DNA from: Cryobacterium sp. SO2
GTDB lineage: Bacteria > Actinomycetota > Actinomycetes > Actinomycetales > Microbacteriaceae
NCBI RefSeq assembly: GCF_026151165.2
Contig: NZ_CP117849.1
Span: 1,364,001 to 1,428,000 of the forward strand
Direction: 5' to 3'
DNA: 64,000 bases
Positions 26,616-36,137 of this stretch are shown here, one piece after another (the first letter of the stretch is position 1; each line of letters starts with the position of its first letter). A program made the position numbers and the translations under genes. The notes under the pieces were generated by a model. That model worked only from the letters and a program-made list of their open reading frames with translations, did not search any database and had not been told where the DNA came from.

Positions 26616-27008
26616 ATGAGCGCAGCATACGCAGTGAAGCCCGGCTCGATAGCCGTGCGTCCTTCCATCGGCCACGCGGCAGCCACCGGCGTGCCGCGCA
26701 CGCACCTGCGGCTCACCCGCCGTGGTCGCGTTGTTTTCACCACGCTCGCGGCCCTGCCGCTGGTTCTGGGCTCCATCGCCGTCGCCGTCAACGGCGGCGT
26801 CGCTGCCGCGGAGGGCACGGCTGGCGTGGGCGCCGCGGCGTTCGAATACGTCACGATCGACGCCGGTCAGTCCCTCTGGGAGCTGGCCGAGTCCATCGCA
26901 CCCAAGCAGGACCCGCGCGACGTGATCGCCGACATCGTCAACCTCAACCAGCTCTCCTCCGAGGCCGTTGAGCCCGGCCAGCGTCTCGCTCTGCCCGCCT
27001 CCTACTAG
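26616..27008 (+). CDS. LysM-domain membrane protein, candidate SOS-controlled division inhibitor
   Basis: The 130-aa protein has a basic N-terminus with an RRGR stretch, one membrane helix (about 39-57) and a C-terminal LysM peptidoglycan-binding domain (about 77-127, YVTIDAGQSLWELAE to GQRLALP). Such genes lie divergent from lexA in many actinobacteria. The positional counterpart Rv2719c (ChiZ) of Mycobacterium and DivS of Corynebacterium are DNA-damage-induced inhibitors of division. Unlike ChiZ, I see no separate hydrolase domain here. An SOS box lies upstream. AGGAGG precedes ATG 26616. Function is inferred from position and domain. Confidence 0.8.
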   Translation: MSAAYAVKPGSIAVRPSIGHAAATGVPRTHLRLTRRGRVVFTTLAALPLVLGSIAVAVNGGVAAAEGTAGVGAAAFEYVTIDAGQSLWELAESIAPKQDPRDVIADIVNLNQLSSEAVEPGQRLALPASY

Positions 27009-27049
27009 CCGTCGCCTGCTGCCCCGAAAGCGGGCGCCCACGGCGCAAC

Positions 27050-27055
27050 TAAGCT
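27050..27055 (+). promoter_or_regulatory. -10 box of hisC (leaderless type)
   Basis: TAAGCT ends 8 nt before GTG 27063; no Shine-Dalgarno site is visible. Confidence 0.55.
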
Positions 27056-27062
27056 TGTTCGG

Positions 27063-28148
27063 GTGACCAGCCTCAACGACCTGCCCCTCCGCGCCAACCT
27101 TCGCGGACAAATCCCCTACGGCGCACCGCAGCTGCACGTGCCGGTGGCGCTGAACGTCAACGAGAACACCCACCCGATCCCGCCGGCCGTCGCCGCCGAC
27201 ATCGCGCAGGCCCTCGCCGAGGCGATCCTCACCGTGAACCGCTACCCCGACCGGGAGTTCACCCAGCTGCGCGAGGACCTCGCCGGCTACCTCGGGCACG
27301 GTCTCACCCTCGACAACATCTGGGCCGCGAACGGCTCCAACGAGGTGCTGCAGCAGGTGTTGCAGGCCTTCGGCGGACCGGGACGTTCCCTGCTCGGCTA
27401 CGCGCCGACGTACTCCATGTACTCGATCCTGGCGTCCGGCACCGATACCCGGTGGATCCCCGGCGGCCGGGACGCCGACTATGAGCTGAGCCCGGAGACG
27501 GCCGTGCGCTGGGTGAACGAGACCACGCCGGACATCGTCTTCCTCTGCTCCCCGAACAACCCGACCGGCACCCCGCTGTCGCTGGAGACCATCGCGGCCG
27601 TCTACGACGCCACCGATGGAATCGTCGTGGTCGACGAGGCCTATGCCGAGTTCGCCCCGGTGGGAACCGAGAGCGCCCTCAGCCTCCTGGCCGGCCGCCC
27701 GCGCCTGCTGGTGTCCCGCACCATGAGCAAGGCCTTCGCCTTCGCCGGCGTGCGGGTGGGCTACCTGGCCGCCGATCCGGCGGTCACGGATGCGCTCCGC
27801 CTGGTGCGCCTGCCGTACCACCTCTCCGCGCTCACCCAGGCGGCCGCCGTGGCGGCGCTCGCGCACACCGGGGAGATGCTCGCCATGGTGGACGACATCA
27901 GGGTGCAGCGTGACCGTCTGGTCACCGAACTCAGCGCGCTCGGCTTCTCGCCGCTGCGCAGCGGCAGCAACTTCGTTCTCTTCGGCGGCGTGGCCGATCC
28001 GCACGCACTGTTCGAGGCGCTCCTGGCCGAGGGCATCCTGATCCGCGACGTGGGCATCCCCGGCCACCTGCGCGTCTCGGCCGGCACCGAGGCCGAGACC
28101 AGCGCCTTCCTCACCGCCATCGCACGGCTTCGTCCGATAGCCGAATAA
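27063..28148 (+). CDS. hisC: Histidinol-phosphate aminotransferase
   Basis: HisC is a PLP-dependent class I/II aminotransferase in histidine synthesis. The 361-aa protein has NVNENTHPIP near 31-40, CSPNNPTGTP near 160 and the PLP lysine at about 223 (SRTMSKAFAFAG). Actinobacteria usually have hisD directly upstream; here the LysM gene takes that place, so hisD must be elsewhere. hisB follows after 9 nt. Some actinobacterial enzymes of this class also accept aromatic amino acids. Confidence 0.94.
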   Translation: MTSLNDLPLRANLRGQIPYGAPQLHVPVALNVNENTHPIPPAVAADIAQALAEAILTVNRYPDREFTQLREDLAGYLGHGLTLDNIWAANGSNEVLQQVLQAFGGPGRSLLGYAPTYSMYSILASGTDTRWIPGGRDADYELSPETAVRWVNETTPDIVFLCSPNNPTGTPLSLETIAAVYDATDGIVVVDEAYAEFAPVGTESALSLLAGRPRLLVSRTMSKAFAFAGVRVGYLAADPAVTDALRLVRLPYHLSALTQAAAVAALAHTGEMLAMVDDIRVQRDRLVTELSALGFSPLRSGSNFVLFGGVADPHALFEALLAEGILIRDVGIPGHLRVSAGTEAETSAFLTAIARLRPIAE

Positions 28149-28151
28149 ACT
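28146..28151 (+). promoter_or_regulatory. Internal -10 box of hisB (leaderless type)
   Basis: TAAACT overlaps the hisC stop codon and ends 7 nt before ATG 28158. It may give a second, leaderless transcript inside the operon. Confidence 0.45.
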
Positions 28152-28157
28152 AACGCC

Positions 28158-28775
28158 ATGAGCAACGTCACGCCCGCGCCTCGCCGTGCCCACCTGCAGC
28201 GCGAAACCAGCGAATCGAGCATCGATCTCTCGATCGACCTCGACGGCACCGGAGTGAGCGACATCCACACCACAGTGCCGTTCTACGACCACCTGCTCAC
28301 CGCGTTCGCCAAGCACTCGCTGACCGACCTCACCGTGCACGCCAAGGGCGACATCGAGATCGACGTGCACCACACCGTCGAAGACATCGGCATCGTGCTG
28401 GGCCAGGCGATCAAGCAGGCCCTCGGCGACAAGTCCGGCATCTCCCGGTACGGCGACGCCCTGGTGCCGCTGGACGAGGCCCTCGTGCAGGCCGTCGTCG
28501 ACATCTCCGGCCGCCCGTACCTCGTGCACACCGGTGAACCGGCCGGCTTCGAATTCCACCTCATCGGCGGCCACTTCACCGGCTCCATGGTGCGGCACGT
28601 CTTCGAGGCGATCGCGTTCAACGCCGCGCTCACCGTGCACGTCACCGTCGTCGGCGGCCGCGACCCGCACCACATCGCCGAAGCCGAGTTCAAGGCCTTC
28701 GCCCGCGCCTTCCGCCAGGCCAAGGCCTACGACGCCCTCGTCAGCGGCATCCCGTCCACCAAGGGCGCTCTATGA
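28158..28775 (+). CDS. hisB: Imidazoleglycerol-phosphate dehydratase
   Basis: HisB dehydrates imidazole glycerol phosphate in histidine synthesis. The 205-aa, single-function protein has metal-binding HHTVEDIG near 75-82 and HIAEAEFKAFARAF near 174-187. It lacks the histidinol phosphatase domain of the enterobacterial fusion. Its stop overlaps hisH (ATGA). Confidence 0.95.
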   Translation: MSNVTPAPRRAHLQRETSESSIDLSIDLDGTGVSDIHTTVPFYDHLLTAFAKHSLTDLTVHAKGDIEIDVHHTVEDIGIVLGQAIKQALGDKSGISRYGDALVPLDEALVQAVVDISGRPYLVHTGEPAGFEFHLIGGHFTGSMVRHVFEAIAFNAALTVHVTVVGGRDPHHIAEAEFKAFARAFRQAKAYDALVSGIPSTKGAL

Positions 28776-29404
28776 CCAGCGTCGTCGTCCTGGACTACGG
28801 CACCGGCAATGTGCACTCCGCCGTCAAGGCGCTCGAACTGGCCGGAGCCGACGTCACCCTGACCGGCGACCGCAAGCTCGCGTTGGAAGCCGACGGCCTC
28901 CTCGTTCCCGGTGTCGGCGCATTCAGCGCCGTGATGTCGGCGTTGAACGAGGCCCACGGCGGCGACATCATCGACAAACGCCTCTCCGGCGGGCGCGCAG
29001 TGATGGGAATCTGCGTGGGCATGCAGGTCATGTTCGAGCGCGGCGTCGAACGCGGCGCCGACACCGAGGGGCTCGGCGAGTGGCCGGGCACCATCACGGC
29101 GCTGCCGGCGCCCGTGCTGCCGCACATGGGCTGGAACACCGTCACGCCAGACCCCGATTCGGTGCTGTTCCGCGGGCTGGAGGAGGAGCGTTTTTACTTC
29201 GTGCACTCCTACGCCGCCCAGGAATGGACCCTAGACGTGATGCCCCCGTTCCCGGTTCCCCGCCTCACCTGGGCCGAGCACGGCGCGCCGTTCCTCGCCG
29301 CCGTCGAGAACGGGCCCCTGACGGCCACCCAGTTCCACCCCGAGAAGAGCGGCGACGCCGGCATCCGCCTGCTGTCGAACTGGCTCGGCACCCTCCGCGA
29401 CTAG
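28772..29404 (+). CDS. hisH: Imidazole glycerol phosphate synthase, glutaminase subunit
   Basis: HisH releases ammonia from glutamine for HisF. The 210-aa class I amidotransferase has the nucleophile Cys in GICVGMQVM near 80-90 and the His/Glu pair in TQFHPEKSG near 189. The partner hisF is not in this window. Confidence 0.94.
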   Translation: MTSVVVLDYGTGNVHSAVKALELAGADVTLTGDRKLALEADGLLVPGVGAFSAVMSALNEAHGGDIIDKRLSGGRAVMGICVGMQVMFERGVERGADTEGLGEWPGTITALPAPVLPHMGWNTVTPDPDSVLFRGLEEERFYFVHSYAAQEWTLDVMPPFPVPRLTWAEHGAPFLAAVENGPLTATQFHPEKSGDAGIRLLSNWLGTLRD

Positions 29405-29464
29405 TCGTCCCACCATCCGGCCGCCACGCGCGCGGCCGCCCAATCACGAAAAAGGCACCCCCCA

Positions 29465-30211
29465 ATGAGCGAGTTCACCAAGACCCCGAAACTGGTCCTC
29501 CTGCCGGCCGTCGACGTGGCGGACGGCAAGGCCGTGCGTCTCACCCAGGGTGAGGCCGGCACCGAGACCAACTACGGCGACCCGATGGATGCCGCACTCG
29601 ACTGGGCGAACCAGGGCGCAGAATGGATCCACCTCGTCGACCTCGACGCCGCCTTCGGCCGGGGCAACAACACGAGCGTGCTCAAGAAGGTCATCAAGCA
29701 GCTCCGCGGCGTGAACGTTGAGCTGTCCGGCGGCATCCGTGACGACAGGTCACTGGAGGCGGCCCTCGGCACCGGAGTCAAGCGCATCAACCTGGGCACG
29801 GCGGCGCTGGAGAACCCGGAGTGGGCCGCCAGTGTCATCGCGCAGTACGGCGACGCGATCGCGGTCGGCCTGGACGTGCGCGGCACGACGCTCGCCGCCC
29901 GCGGCTGGACCAAGGACGGCGGCGACCTCTGGCAGGTGCTCGAGCGCCTCGAGGAAGCCGGCTGCACCCGCTACGTCGTCACCGACGTCACCAAGGACGG
30001 CACCCTCAAGGGACCGAACATCGAACTGCTGCGCGAGGTCATGGAGCGCACCCACCGGCCTGTGATCGCATCCGGCGGCATCGCCAGCCTCGACGACATC
30101 GCGGCACTCCGCGAGCTCGTTCCCCTCGGCCTGGAAGGCGCGATCGTGGGCAAGGCCCTCTACGCGGGCGCCTTCACCCTCGCCGAGGCGCTGGATGTCT
30201 CCGGCGCGTAA
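29465..30211 (+). CDS. priA: ProFAR isomerase HisA/PriA
   Basis: This 248-aa TIM-barrel enzyme isomerises ProFAR in histidine synthesis. In actinobacteria the enzyme (PriA) often also replaces TrpF in tryptophan synthesis. Catalytic Asp residues are visible in LPAVDVADGKAVRL (near 15) and GLDVRG (near 140), and VDLDAAFGRG near 55 is conserved. HisA and PriA cannot be separated by eye; no trpF is in the window. The next gene overlaps its 3' end by 17 bp. Confidence 0.88.
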   Translation: MSEFTKTPKLVLLPAVDVADGKAVRLTQGEAGTETNYGDPMDAALDWANQGAEWIHLVDLDAAFGRGNNTSVLKKVIKQLRGVNVELSGGIRDDRSLEAALGTGVKRINLGTAALENPEWAASVIAQYGDAIAVGLDVRGTTLAARGWTKDGGDLWQVLERLEEAGCTRYVVTDVTKDGTLKGPNIELLREVMERTHRPVIASGGIASLDDIAALRELVPLGLEGAIVGKALYAGAFTLAEALDVSGA

Positions 30212-31028
30212 CCTCGGCTCCACCGGCCGGCCCAACGCGTCCGCCGGCGACTCCGGCGACCAGACTGGGGACTCCGCCGGCCAAGCCTGGGCCGGCCGGT
30301 CGCTGGGCGACACCGAATTCGCCGACGACGACGGCCTCGCGCCAGCCGCACTCCTCGACGCGCTCGGCCGGTTCCGGGCCAGGGAACTCGGCGAGGAGGG
30401 TGTCGTCGACGCCCTCCGCTCGGCGCGGCTGCTCATCCCGCTGGTGACCGCGCTCGGCGGCGACGACGGGTCGCCCGCCGACCTCGGCCCGCACGGCCTC
30501 CGGGTCGACAAGACCCAGGAGCTCTCCATCATCACCGTCGCGGGGCCGGACGGCCGCGCCGTGCTGCCGGTGTTCTCCTCGGCGGCCACCATGCAGGCCT
30601 GGAACGCCGACGCCCGGCCGGTGCCCGCCGACGCGGTGCGGGTAGCCCTCGCCGCCGCCCAGGAGGACACCGACCTGGTGGTGCTCGACCCCACCGCCGA
30701 CACCGAGTTCGTCGTGCGCCGGCCCGCGCTCTGGGCCATCGCCCAGTCCGCGCCGTGGACCCCCAGCTACGCCAGCCGCCAGGTCGCCGCCGCCTTCGAG
30801 GACTCCATCACGAGTGAACTGGCGGCGTTGTCGGTGAGCCTCACCGCCGGCGACCCGCACGCCCGGCTGGCCGGACCGGAGTTGATCGTGCGGCTCGAAC
30901 TCGTCGACGGCCTCAGCCGCGCCGACCTCGATGCCACCCTCGCCCGTCTCGCCGCCCGCTGGGCAGCCGACGACGTGATCGCCACCGGGGTCGACTCCCT
31001 CCGCGTGCAAATCGTCGCCTCAGCCTGA
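30195..31028 (+). CDS. SseB family protein
   Basis: The 277-aa protein has an acidic N-terminal part of about 90 residues followed by an SseB-like domain (SSAATMQAWNADARPVPAD, then LDPTADTEFVVRRPALWAIAQ). The family takes its name from enhanced serine sensitivity in E. coli; its molecular role is unclear. In many Microbacteriaceae it follows priA. It starts inside the priA end and so is translationally coupled with the his operon. Confidence 0.8.
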   Translation: MSPARNLGSTGRPNASAGDSGDQTGDSAGQAWAGRSLGDTEFADDDGLAPAALLDALGRFRARELGEEGVVDALRSARLLIPLVTALGGDDGSPADLGPHGLRVDKTQELSIITVAGPDGRAVLPVFSSAATMQAWNADARPVPADAVRVALAAAQEDTDLVVLDPTADTEFVVRRPALWAIAQSAPWTPSYASRQVAAAFEDSITSELAALSVSLTAGDPHARLAGPELIVRLELVDGLSRADLDATLARLAARWAADDVIATGVDSLRVQIVASA

Positions 31029-31102
31029 CCGGTCCGCCCGGGTCCCGCCCTCGCCTGACGTATCCGACCTGCCCCGGCCCATCCGCCAGCCCGGCAGCGG
31101 CA

Positions 31103-31172
31103 GCAACTGTTGCCGAAGCGGACAATTGCACCCGGCGCACCGGGCGCAATTGTCCGCACGGGGAACAGTTGC
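31103..31172. repeat. Long intergenic inverted repeat upstream of lhr
   Basis: The arms 31103-31129 and 31146-31172 pair over 21 of 27 positions: a 9-bp outer stem, a 6-nt internal loop and a 12-bp inner stem (GCGGACAATTGC). The loop holds its own 5-bp stem CCCGG/CCGGG. It lies between sseB and lhr, with its end 46 nt before the lhr ATG. It resembles the repeat at 46864-46921, which also ends 46 nt before a start codon. It could terminate sseB transcription, act as an operator, or be a repetitive palindromic element. Confidence 0.8.
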
Positions 31173-31217
31173 GGCGGCATTCGGGCCGATGTCGGGGGGA
31201 TCGGGGAGGATAGGAAG

Positions 31218-34200
31218 ATGACGGAGATCCTGCAGCGCCTCTCGCCGGCCACCCGCGAGTGGTTCTCCGGCGCGTTCGATGCGCCCACCGAGGCGCAGCT
31301 CGGCGCCTGGGACGCCATCTCCCGCGGCTCGCACACCCTCGTCGTCGCCCCCACCGGGTCGGGCAAGACCCTGGCCGCGTTCCTCTGGGCGCTCGACCGG
31401 CTCTACTCGGCGTCCACGACCCCGGCCACTGCCACTGCGGCCCCGACGGATGCGGCTGCCACGCCGGCACCCGCCCCGACCGGCACCCGGGTGCTCTACA
31501 TCTCCCCGCTGAAGGCCCTCGGCGTCGACGTGGAACGCAACCTGCGGGCCCCGCTCGTGGGCATCGGCCAGGCTGCCGAACGGCTGGGCCTCGCCCCCGT
31601 GCGCGTGACTGTGGGCGTGCGGAGCGGCGACACCCCCGCGGCCGACCGGCGCACCCTGGTGAAGACGCCACCCGAGATCCTCATCACCACCCCCGAGTCG
31701 TTGTTCCTCATGCTCACCTCCGCCGCCCGCGAGTCCCTCCGGGGCGTGGACACCGTGATCATCGACGAGATCCACGCCGTGGCGGCGAGCAAGCGCGGCG
31801 CCCACCTCGCCGTGTCCCTTGAGCGCCTCGACGCCCTGCTCGCCAAGCCGGCCCAGCGCATCGGCCTGTCCGCCACAGTGCGGCCGGCCTCAGAGGTCGC
31901 CCGGTTCCTCGGCGGCCTCGCCCCGGTCGAGATCGTGGCTCCCAAGAACGAGAAGCGGTTCGACCTGCGCGTGGTCGTTCCCGTCGACGATATGAGCCAG
32001 CTCGGCGCCGTGGCCGCGCCGGAGGGAGCCACCTCGGCGGCCGCGCCGCAGACCGGGTCGATCTGGCCGCATGTGGAAGAAGCAATCGTGGACGCCGTGC
32101 TCGCGCACTCGTCGTCGATCGTGTTCGCCAACTCCCGGCGCCTGGCCGAGCGTCTCACCGCCAGGTTCAACGAGATCTACGCCGACCGGCTCGCCGCGGC
32201 CGACGAGGCCGAGCTGGTGCTCGCCGGCGGCCCTGACAGTGCTGCGGGCGCATCCGCCCTCGCCGCCCGGCCGATCGCGGCACCGCCGTCGCGGCCGCCC
32301 GCTGAGCTGATGGGCGGCAGCGGCCAGAGCGAGGGCGCCGAAGCGCTGCTCGCGCGTGCGCACCACGGGTCGGTGAGCAAGGAACAGCGGGCCATGATCG
32401 AGGACGACCTCAAGTCCGGGCGGCTCCGCTGCGTGGTGGCCACCTCGAGCCTCGAACTCGGCATCGACATGGGCGAGGTCGACCTGGTCGTGCAGGTGGA
32501 ATCGCCGCCGTCGGTGGCCAGTGGCCTGCAGCGCGTGGGCCGGGCCGGGCACCAGGTCGGCGAGGTCTCCCGCGGCATCATCTTCCCCAAGCACCGTGCC
32601 GACCTCATCCACGCCACCGTCGCGGCCGAGCGGATGGTGTCGGGCATGATCGAGTCGCTGCAGGTACCCGCCAACCCGCTCGACATCCTCGCCCAGCAGA
32701 CTGTCGCCGCCGTGGCCCTCGAGCCGATCGACGCCGAAGAGTGGTTCGACGCCGTGCGCCGTAGCGCCCCGTTCGCCACCCTGCCGCGCTCCGCCTACGA
32801 GGCCACCCTCGACCTGCTCGCCGGGCGGTATCCGTCCGACCAGTTCGCCGAGCTGCGGCCGCGCATCATCTGGGACCGCGACACGGGCCTGCTCACCGGC
32901 CGGCCCGGCGCCCAGCGCCTCGCCGTCACGAGCGGCGGCACCATCCCCGACCGTGGGCTGTTCGGCGTCTTCATGGTGGGCGGCGACCAAGCCACCGGCC
33001 GCCGGGTGGGTGAGCTCGACGAGGAAATGGTCTACGAATCCAGGGTCGGCGACGTCTTCGCGCTCGGGGCGACGAGCTGGCGTATCCAGGAGATCACCCA
33101 CGACAGGGTGCTCGTGCTGCCGGCGTTCGGCGAACCGGGCCGGCTGCCGTTCTGGAAGGGCGACGGCCTGGGCCGGCCTGCCGAACTCGGCGCGGCCATC
33201 GGCGCCTTCCTCCGTGAGGTGTCCGCCCTGTCGCCCGCCGAGGCCCGGGCGCGCTGCTCGGCGGGCGGCCTCGACGACCGAGCCGTCACCAACCTGCTGG
33301 CCTTCCTCGACGAACAACGTGCGGCCACTCGCTACCTGCCCACCGACCAGACCCTCGTCGTCGAGAGATTCCGCGACGAACTCGGCGACTGGCGGGTCAT
33401 CCTGCACTCACCGTTCGGCCTCACCGTGCACGCGCCCTGGGCCCTAGCCGTGGGCGCCAGGGTGCGGGAACGCTTCGGCATCGACGGCGCCTGCGTCGCC
33501 AGCGACGACGGCATCGTGGTGCGCATCCCCGACACCGAGACCGAACCGCCCGGAGCCGACCTCTTCGTCTTCGACCCCGACGAGCTCGAACAGCTCGTCA
33601 CCGACGAGGTCGGCGGCTCTGCCCTGTTCGCCTCCAGGTTCCGCGAGTGCGCCGCCCGGGCGCTGCTGCTGCCCCGGTACCGGCCGGGCAGCCGCTCCCC
33701 GCTCTGGCAGCAACGCCAGAAGGCCTCCCAACTGCTGGATGTGGCGCGCGAGTACCCGTCGTTCCCGATCATCCTCGAGACCATTCGCGAGTGCCTGCAG
33801 GATGTCTACGACCTGCCCGCCCTCGTCGGCCTGGCCAAACAGGTGGCCAGCCGCGCCATCCGGCTGGTGGAGACCAGCACCGATTCGGCCAGTCCGTTCG
33901 CCAACGCCCTCTTGTTCGGCTACGTGGCCGCGTTCATGTACGAGGGCGACTCGCCGCTGGCCGAACGCCGCGCCACGGCCCTGTCGATCGACTCCGGCCT
34001 GCTCGCCGAACTGCTCGGCCGGGTGGAGCTGCGGGAACTGCTCGACCCTGCGGTGATGGAGCAGACCGACGCCGAACTGCAACGGCTCGCGCCCGACCGT
34101 CGCGCCCGCGGGCTCGAGGGCGTGGCCGACCTGCTGCGCGGCCTCGGCCCGCTCACCGAGGTGGAGGTCGCCGAGCGTCTGCAGGCACCGGCCGACAGCG

Positions 34201-36137
34201 GCAGCCACACCGGCACCGGCACGAGCCCGGAGGGGGACGCCGACGGTGACCCCGACTCCGCGGCGGCCCTGGCCGTGCCGCCGGCATCCGTCGCCGTGGC
34301 CCGGGCGCACCTGGACACCCTCACCGGTGCGCGGCGCGCGCTCAAGGTGGGCATCGCCGGCGAGGACCGCTGGGTCGTCATCGAAGACGCCGGCCGGCTG
34401 CGGGATGCTCTCGGCGTGCCGCTGCCGCCCGGCATCCCCGAGGCCTTCACCGAGAGCGTGAAGGATCCCCTCGGTGACCTGGTGAGCCGGTACGCCCGCA
34501 CCCACGGCCCGTTCACCACGGCCGATGTGGCCGCCAGGTTCGGTTTCGGCACGGCCATCGCGCTCGGCGCCCTGCGCCGGCTCGCCGATGCCCGGCGCCT
34601 GATCGAAGGGGAGTTCCGCCCGCACGGCACCGGCACCGAATGGTGCGACGCCGAGGTGCTCCGCCGCCTCCGCCGCCGCTCGCTCGCGGCGCTCCGGCAC
34701 GAGGTCGAGCCCGTCGACCAGAGCACCCTGGGCCGGTTCCTGCCGGCCTGGCAACACGTGGGCAGCCGGTTGCGCGGCGTGGACGGGGTCGCGTCGGTGA
34801 TCGAACAGCTCGAGGGCGCCCGCATCCCGGCCTCCGCCTGGGAGACACTGATCCTGCCCGCGCGCGTGGCCGACTACAACCCGGGCATGCTCGACGAACT
34901 CACCAACGCCGGCGAGGTGCTCTGGGCCGGCGCCGGCACGCTCGCCGGCAACGACGGCTGGGTGAGCCTGCACCTGGCCGACACCGCCCCGCTCACCCTG
35001 CCGATGCCCACCGAACTGGACACCACGCCGCTGCAACGGGAGATCCTCGCGACCCTCGGTGGAGGCGGCGGCTACTTCTTCCGCCAACTGGCCGAATCGG
35101 TCGGCAGCCAGGACGACGGCGAACTCGTCGACGCACTCTGGGACCTGGTCTGGTCAGGCCTGGTCAGCAACGACACCTTCGCCCCGGTGCGATCGCTCGT
35201 CTCCGGCGGCAAGACCGCACACTACACCCGCCGCGCCGCTCCCCGGGCCCGGATGCACCGCGGCCGCGCCCTGCCCCGGCCCAGCCTGCCCAGCCGGCAG
35301 GGCCCGCCCACTGTCTCCGGCCGCTGGTCGATCGTGCCCGTCGCCGACACCTCGGCCACCCGGCGCGCGCACGCCCTGGGTGAGACCCTGCTCGAACGCT
35401 ACGGCGTCGTCACCCGCGGTGCCGTGATGGGGGAGAACGTGCTCGGCGGCTTCGCCCTGGTCTACAAGACCCTCAGCGGCTTCGAGGAGATGGGCCGCTG
35501 CCGGCGCGGGTACTTCGTGGAGGGCCTCGGCGCCGCCCAGTTCGCCACGGCCGGCACCATCGACCGGATGCGCGGCTACGTCGACCAGCAGGAACGCGCC
35601 GAACGCGGCGACAGGTCCGCCGTCACCGCGGTGACCCTCGCCGCGACCGACCCGGCCAACCCCTACGGGGCCGTGCTGCCCTGGCCTGCCCTCCCGGAGG
35701 GCACCGGCCACCGGCCGGGCCGCAAGGCCGGCGGTCTGGTGGTGCTCGTCGACGGGCACCTGGTGCTCTACGTGGAACGCGGCGGCAAGTCGATGCTGGT
35801 GTTCGACCCGGCCGCCGCGCCACCCGCCACCGATGCCGACGCTGCCGGTTCTGCTACCGACGCTGCCGGGAACGGCGCAGAGTCCCCAGCCGCCGGCGCC
35901 GCGTCATCCGCACCGGCCCGGGCGACGTCGACGAGGCCGGGAACGCCGCGCGCCGCGGCGACCGAGGCCGTGCTGGCGGCCACCCGGTCGCTGGCAGCCA
36001 CGGTCACCGGCGGGCGGGTACCCAAGCTGGCCGTCGAAACCGTGAACGCCGAGTTCGTGCTCGGCACCACGGTGGGCGATGCCCTGCGCGCCGCCGGCTT
36101 CACCGAAACGCCGCGGGGGTTGAGGCTCAGTGCCTGA
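31218..36137 (+). CDS. lhr: Lhr-type superfamily 2 ATP-dependent helicase
   Basis: The 1639-aa protein has the two RecA-like domains of Lhr: motif I APTGSGKT (44-51), DEIH box near 183-186, SATVRPASE near 215, and the DLVVQVESPPSVASGLQRVGRAGHQ block near 415-440. The very long C-terminal region is characteristic of actinobacterial Lhr, a DNA repair helicase linked to damage response in mycobacteria. Ala/Pro/Thr-rich linkers interrupt it near 70-92, 990-1025 and 1530-1580; such insertions look disordered. ATG 31218 follows GGAGGA by 7 nt. Its last codons overlap the glycosylase gene. Confidence 0.93.
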   Translation: MTEILQRLSPATREWFSGAFDAPTEAQLGAWDAISRGSHTLVVAPTGSGKTLAAFLWALDRLYSASTTPATATAAPTDAAATPAPAPTGTRVLYISPLKALGVDVERNLRAPLVGIGQAAERLGLAPVRVTVGVRSGDTPAADRRTLVKTPPEILITTPESLFLMLTSAARESLRGVDTVIIDEIHAVAASKRGAHLAVSLERLDALLAKPAQRIGLSATVRPASEVARFLGGLAPVEIVAPKNEKRFDLRVVVPVDDMSQLGAVAAPEGATSAAAPQTGSIWPHVEEAIVDAVLAHSSSIVFANSRRLAERLTARFNEIYADRLAAADEAELVLAGGPDSAAGASALAARPIAAPPSRPPAELMGGSGQSEGAEALLARAHHGSVSKEQRAMIEDDLKSGRLRCVVATSSLELGIDMGEVDLVVQVESPPSVASGLQRVGRAGHQVGEVSRGIIFPKHRADLIHATVAAERMVSGMIESLQVPANPLDILAQQTVAAVALEPIDAEEWFDAVRRSAPFATLPRSAYEATLDLLAGRYPSDQFAELRPRIIWDRDTGLLTGRPGAQRLAVTSGGTIPDRGLFGVFMVGGDQATGRRVGELDEEMVYESRVGDVFALGATSWRIQEITHDRVLVLPAFGEPGRLPFWKGDGLGRPAELGAAIGAFLREVSALSPAEARARCSAGGLDDRAVTNLLAFLDEQRAATRYLPTDQTLVVERFRDELGDWRVILHSPFGLTVHAPWALAVGARVRERFGIDGACVASDDGIVVRIPDTETEPPGADLFVFDPDELEQLVTDEVGGSALFASRFRECAARALLLPRYRPGSRSPLWQQRQKASQLLDVAREYPSFPIILETIRECLQDVYDLPALVGLAKQVASRAIRLVETSTDSASPFANALLFGYVAAFMYEGDSPLAERRATALSIDSGLLAELLGRVELRELLDPAVMEQTDAELQRLAPDRRARGLEGVADLLRGLGPLTEVEVAERLQAPADSGSHTGTGTSPEGDADGDPDSAAALAVPPASVAVARAHLDTLTGARRALKVGIAGEDRWVVIEDAGRLRDALGVPLPPGIPEAFTESVKDPLGDLVSRYARTHGPFTTADVAARFGFGTAIALGALRRLADARRLIEGEFRPHGTGTEWCDAEVLRRLRRRSLAALRHEVEPVDQSTLGRFLPAWQHVGSRLRGVDGVASVIEQLEGARIPASAWETLILPARVADYNPGMLDELTNAGEVLWAGAGTLAGNDGWVSLHLADTAPLTLPMPTELDTTPLQREILATLGGGGGYFFRQLAESVGSQDDGELVDALWDLVWSGLVSNDTFAPVRSLVSGGKTAHYTRRAAPRARMHRGRALPRPSLPSRQGPPTVSGRWSIVPVADTSATRRAHALGETLLERYGVVTRGAVMGENVLGGFALVYKTLSGFEEMGRCRRGYFVEGLGAAQFATAGTIDRMRGYVDQQERAERGDRSAVTAVTLAATDPANPYGAVLPWPALPEGTGHRPGRKAGGLVVLVDGHLVLYVERGGKSMLVFDPAAAPPATDADAAGSATDAAGNGAESPAAGAASSAPARATSTRPGTPRAAATEAVLAATRSLAATVTGGRVPKLAVETVNAEFVLGTTVGDALRAAGFTETPRGLRLSA

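Noticed and set aside
26388..28673. Minus-strand frame of 761 codons opposite the LysM gene, hisC and hisB
   Set aside because: Antisense shadow, no domain, and it crosses the lexA promoter region.
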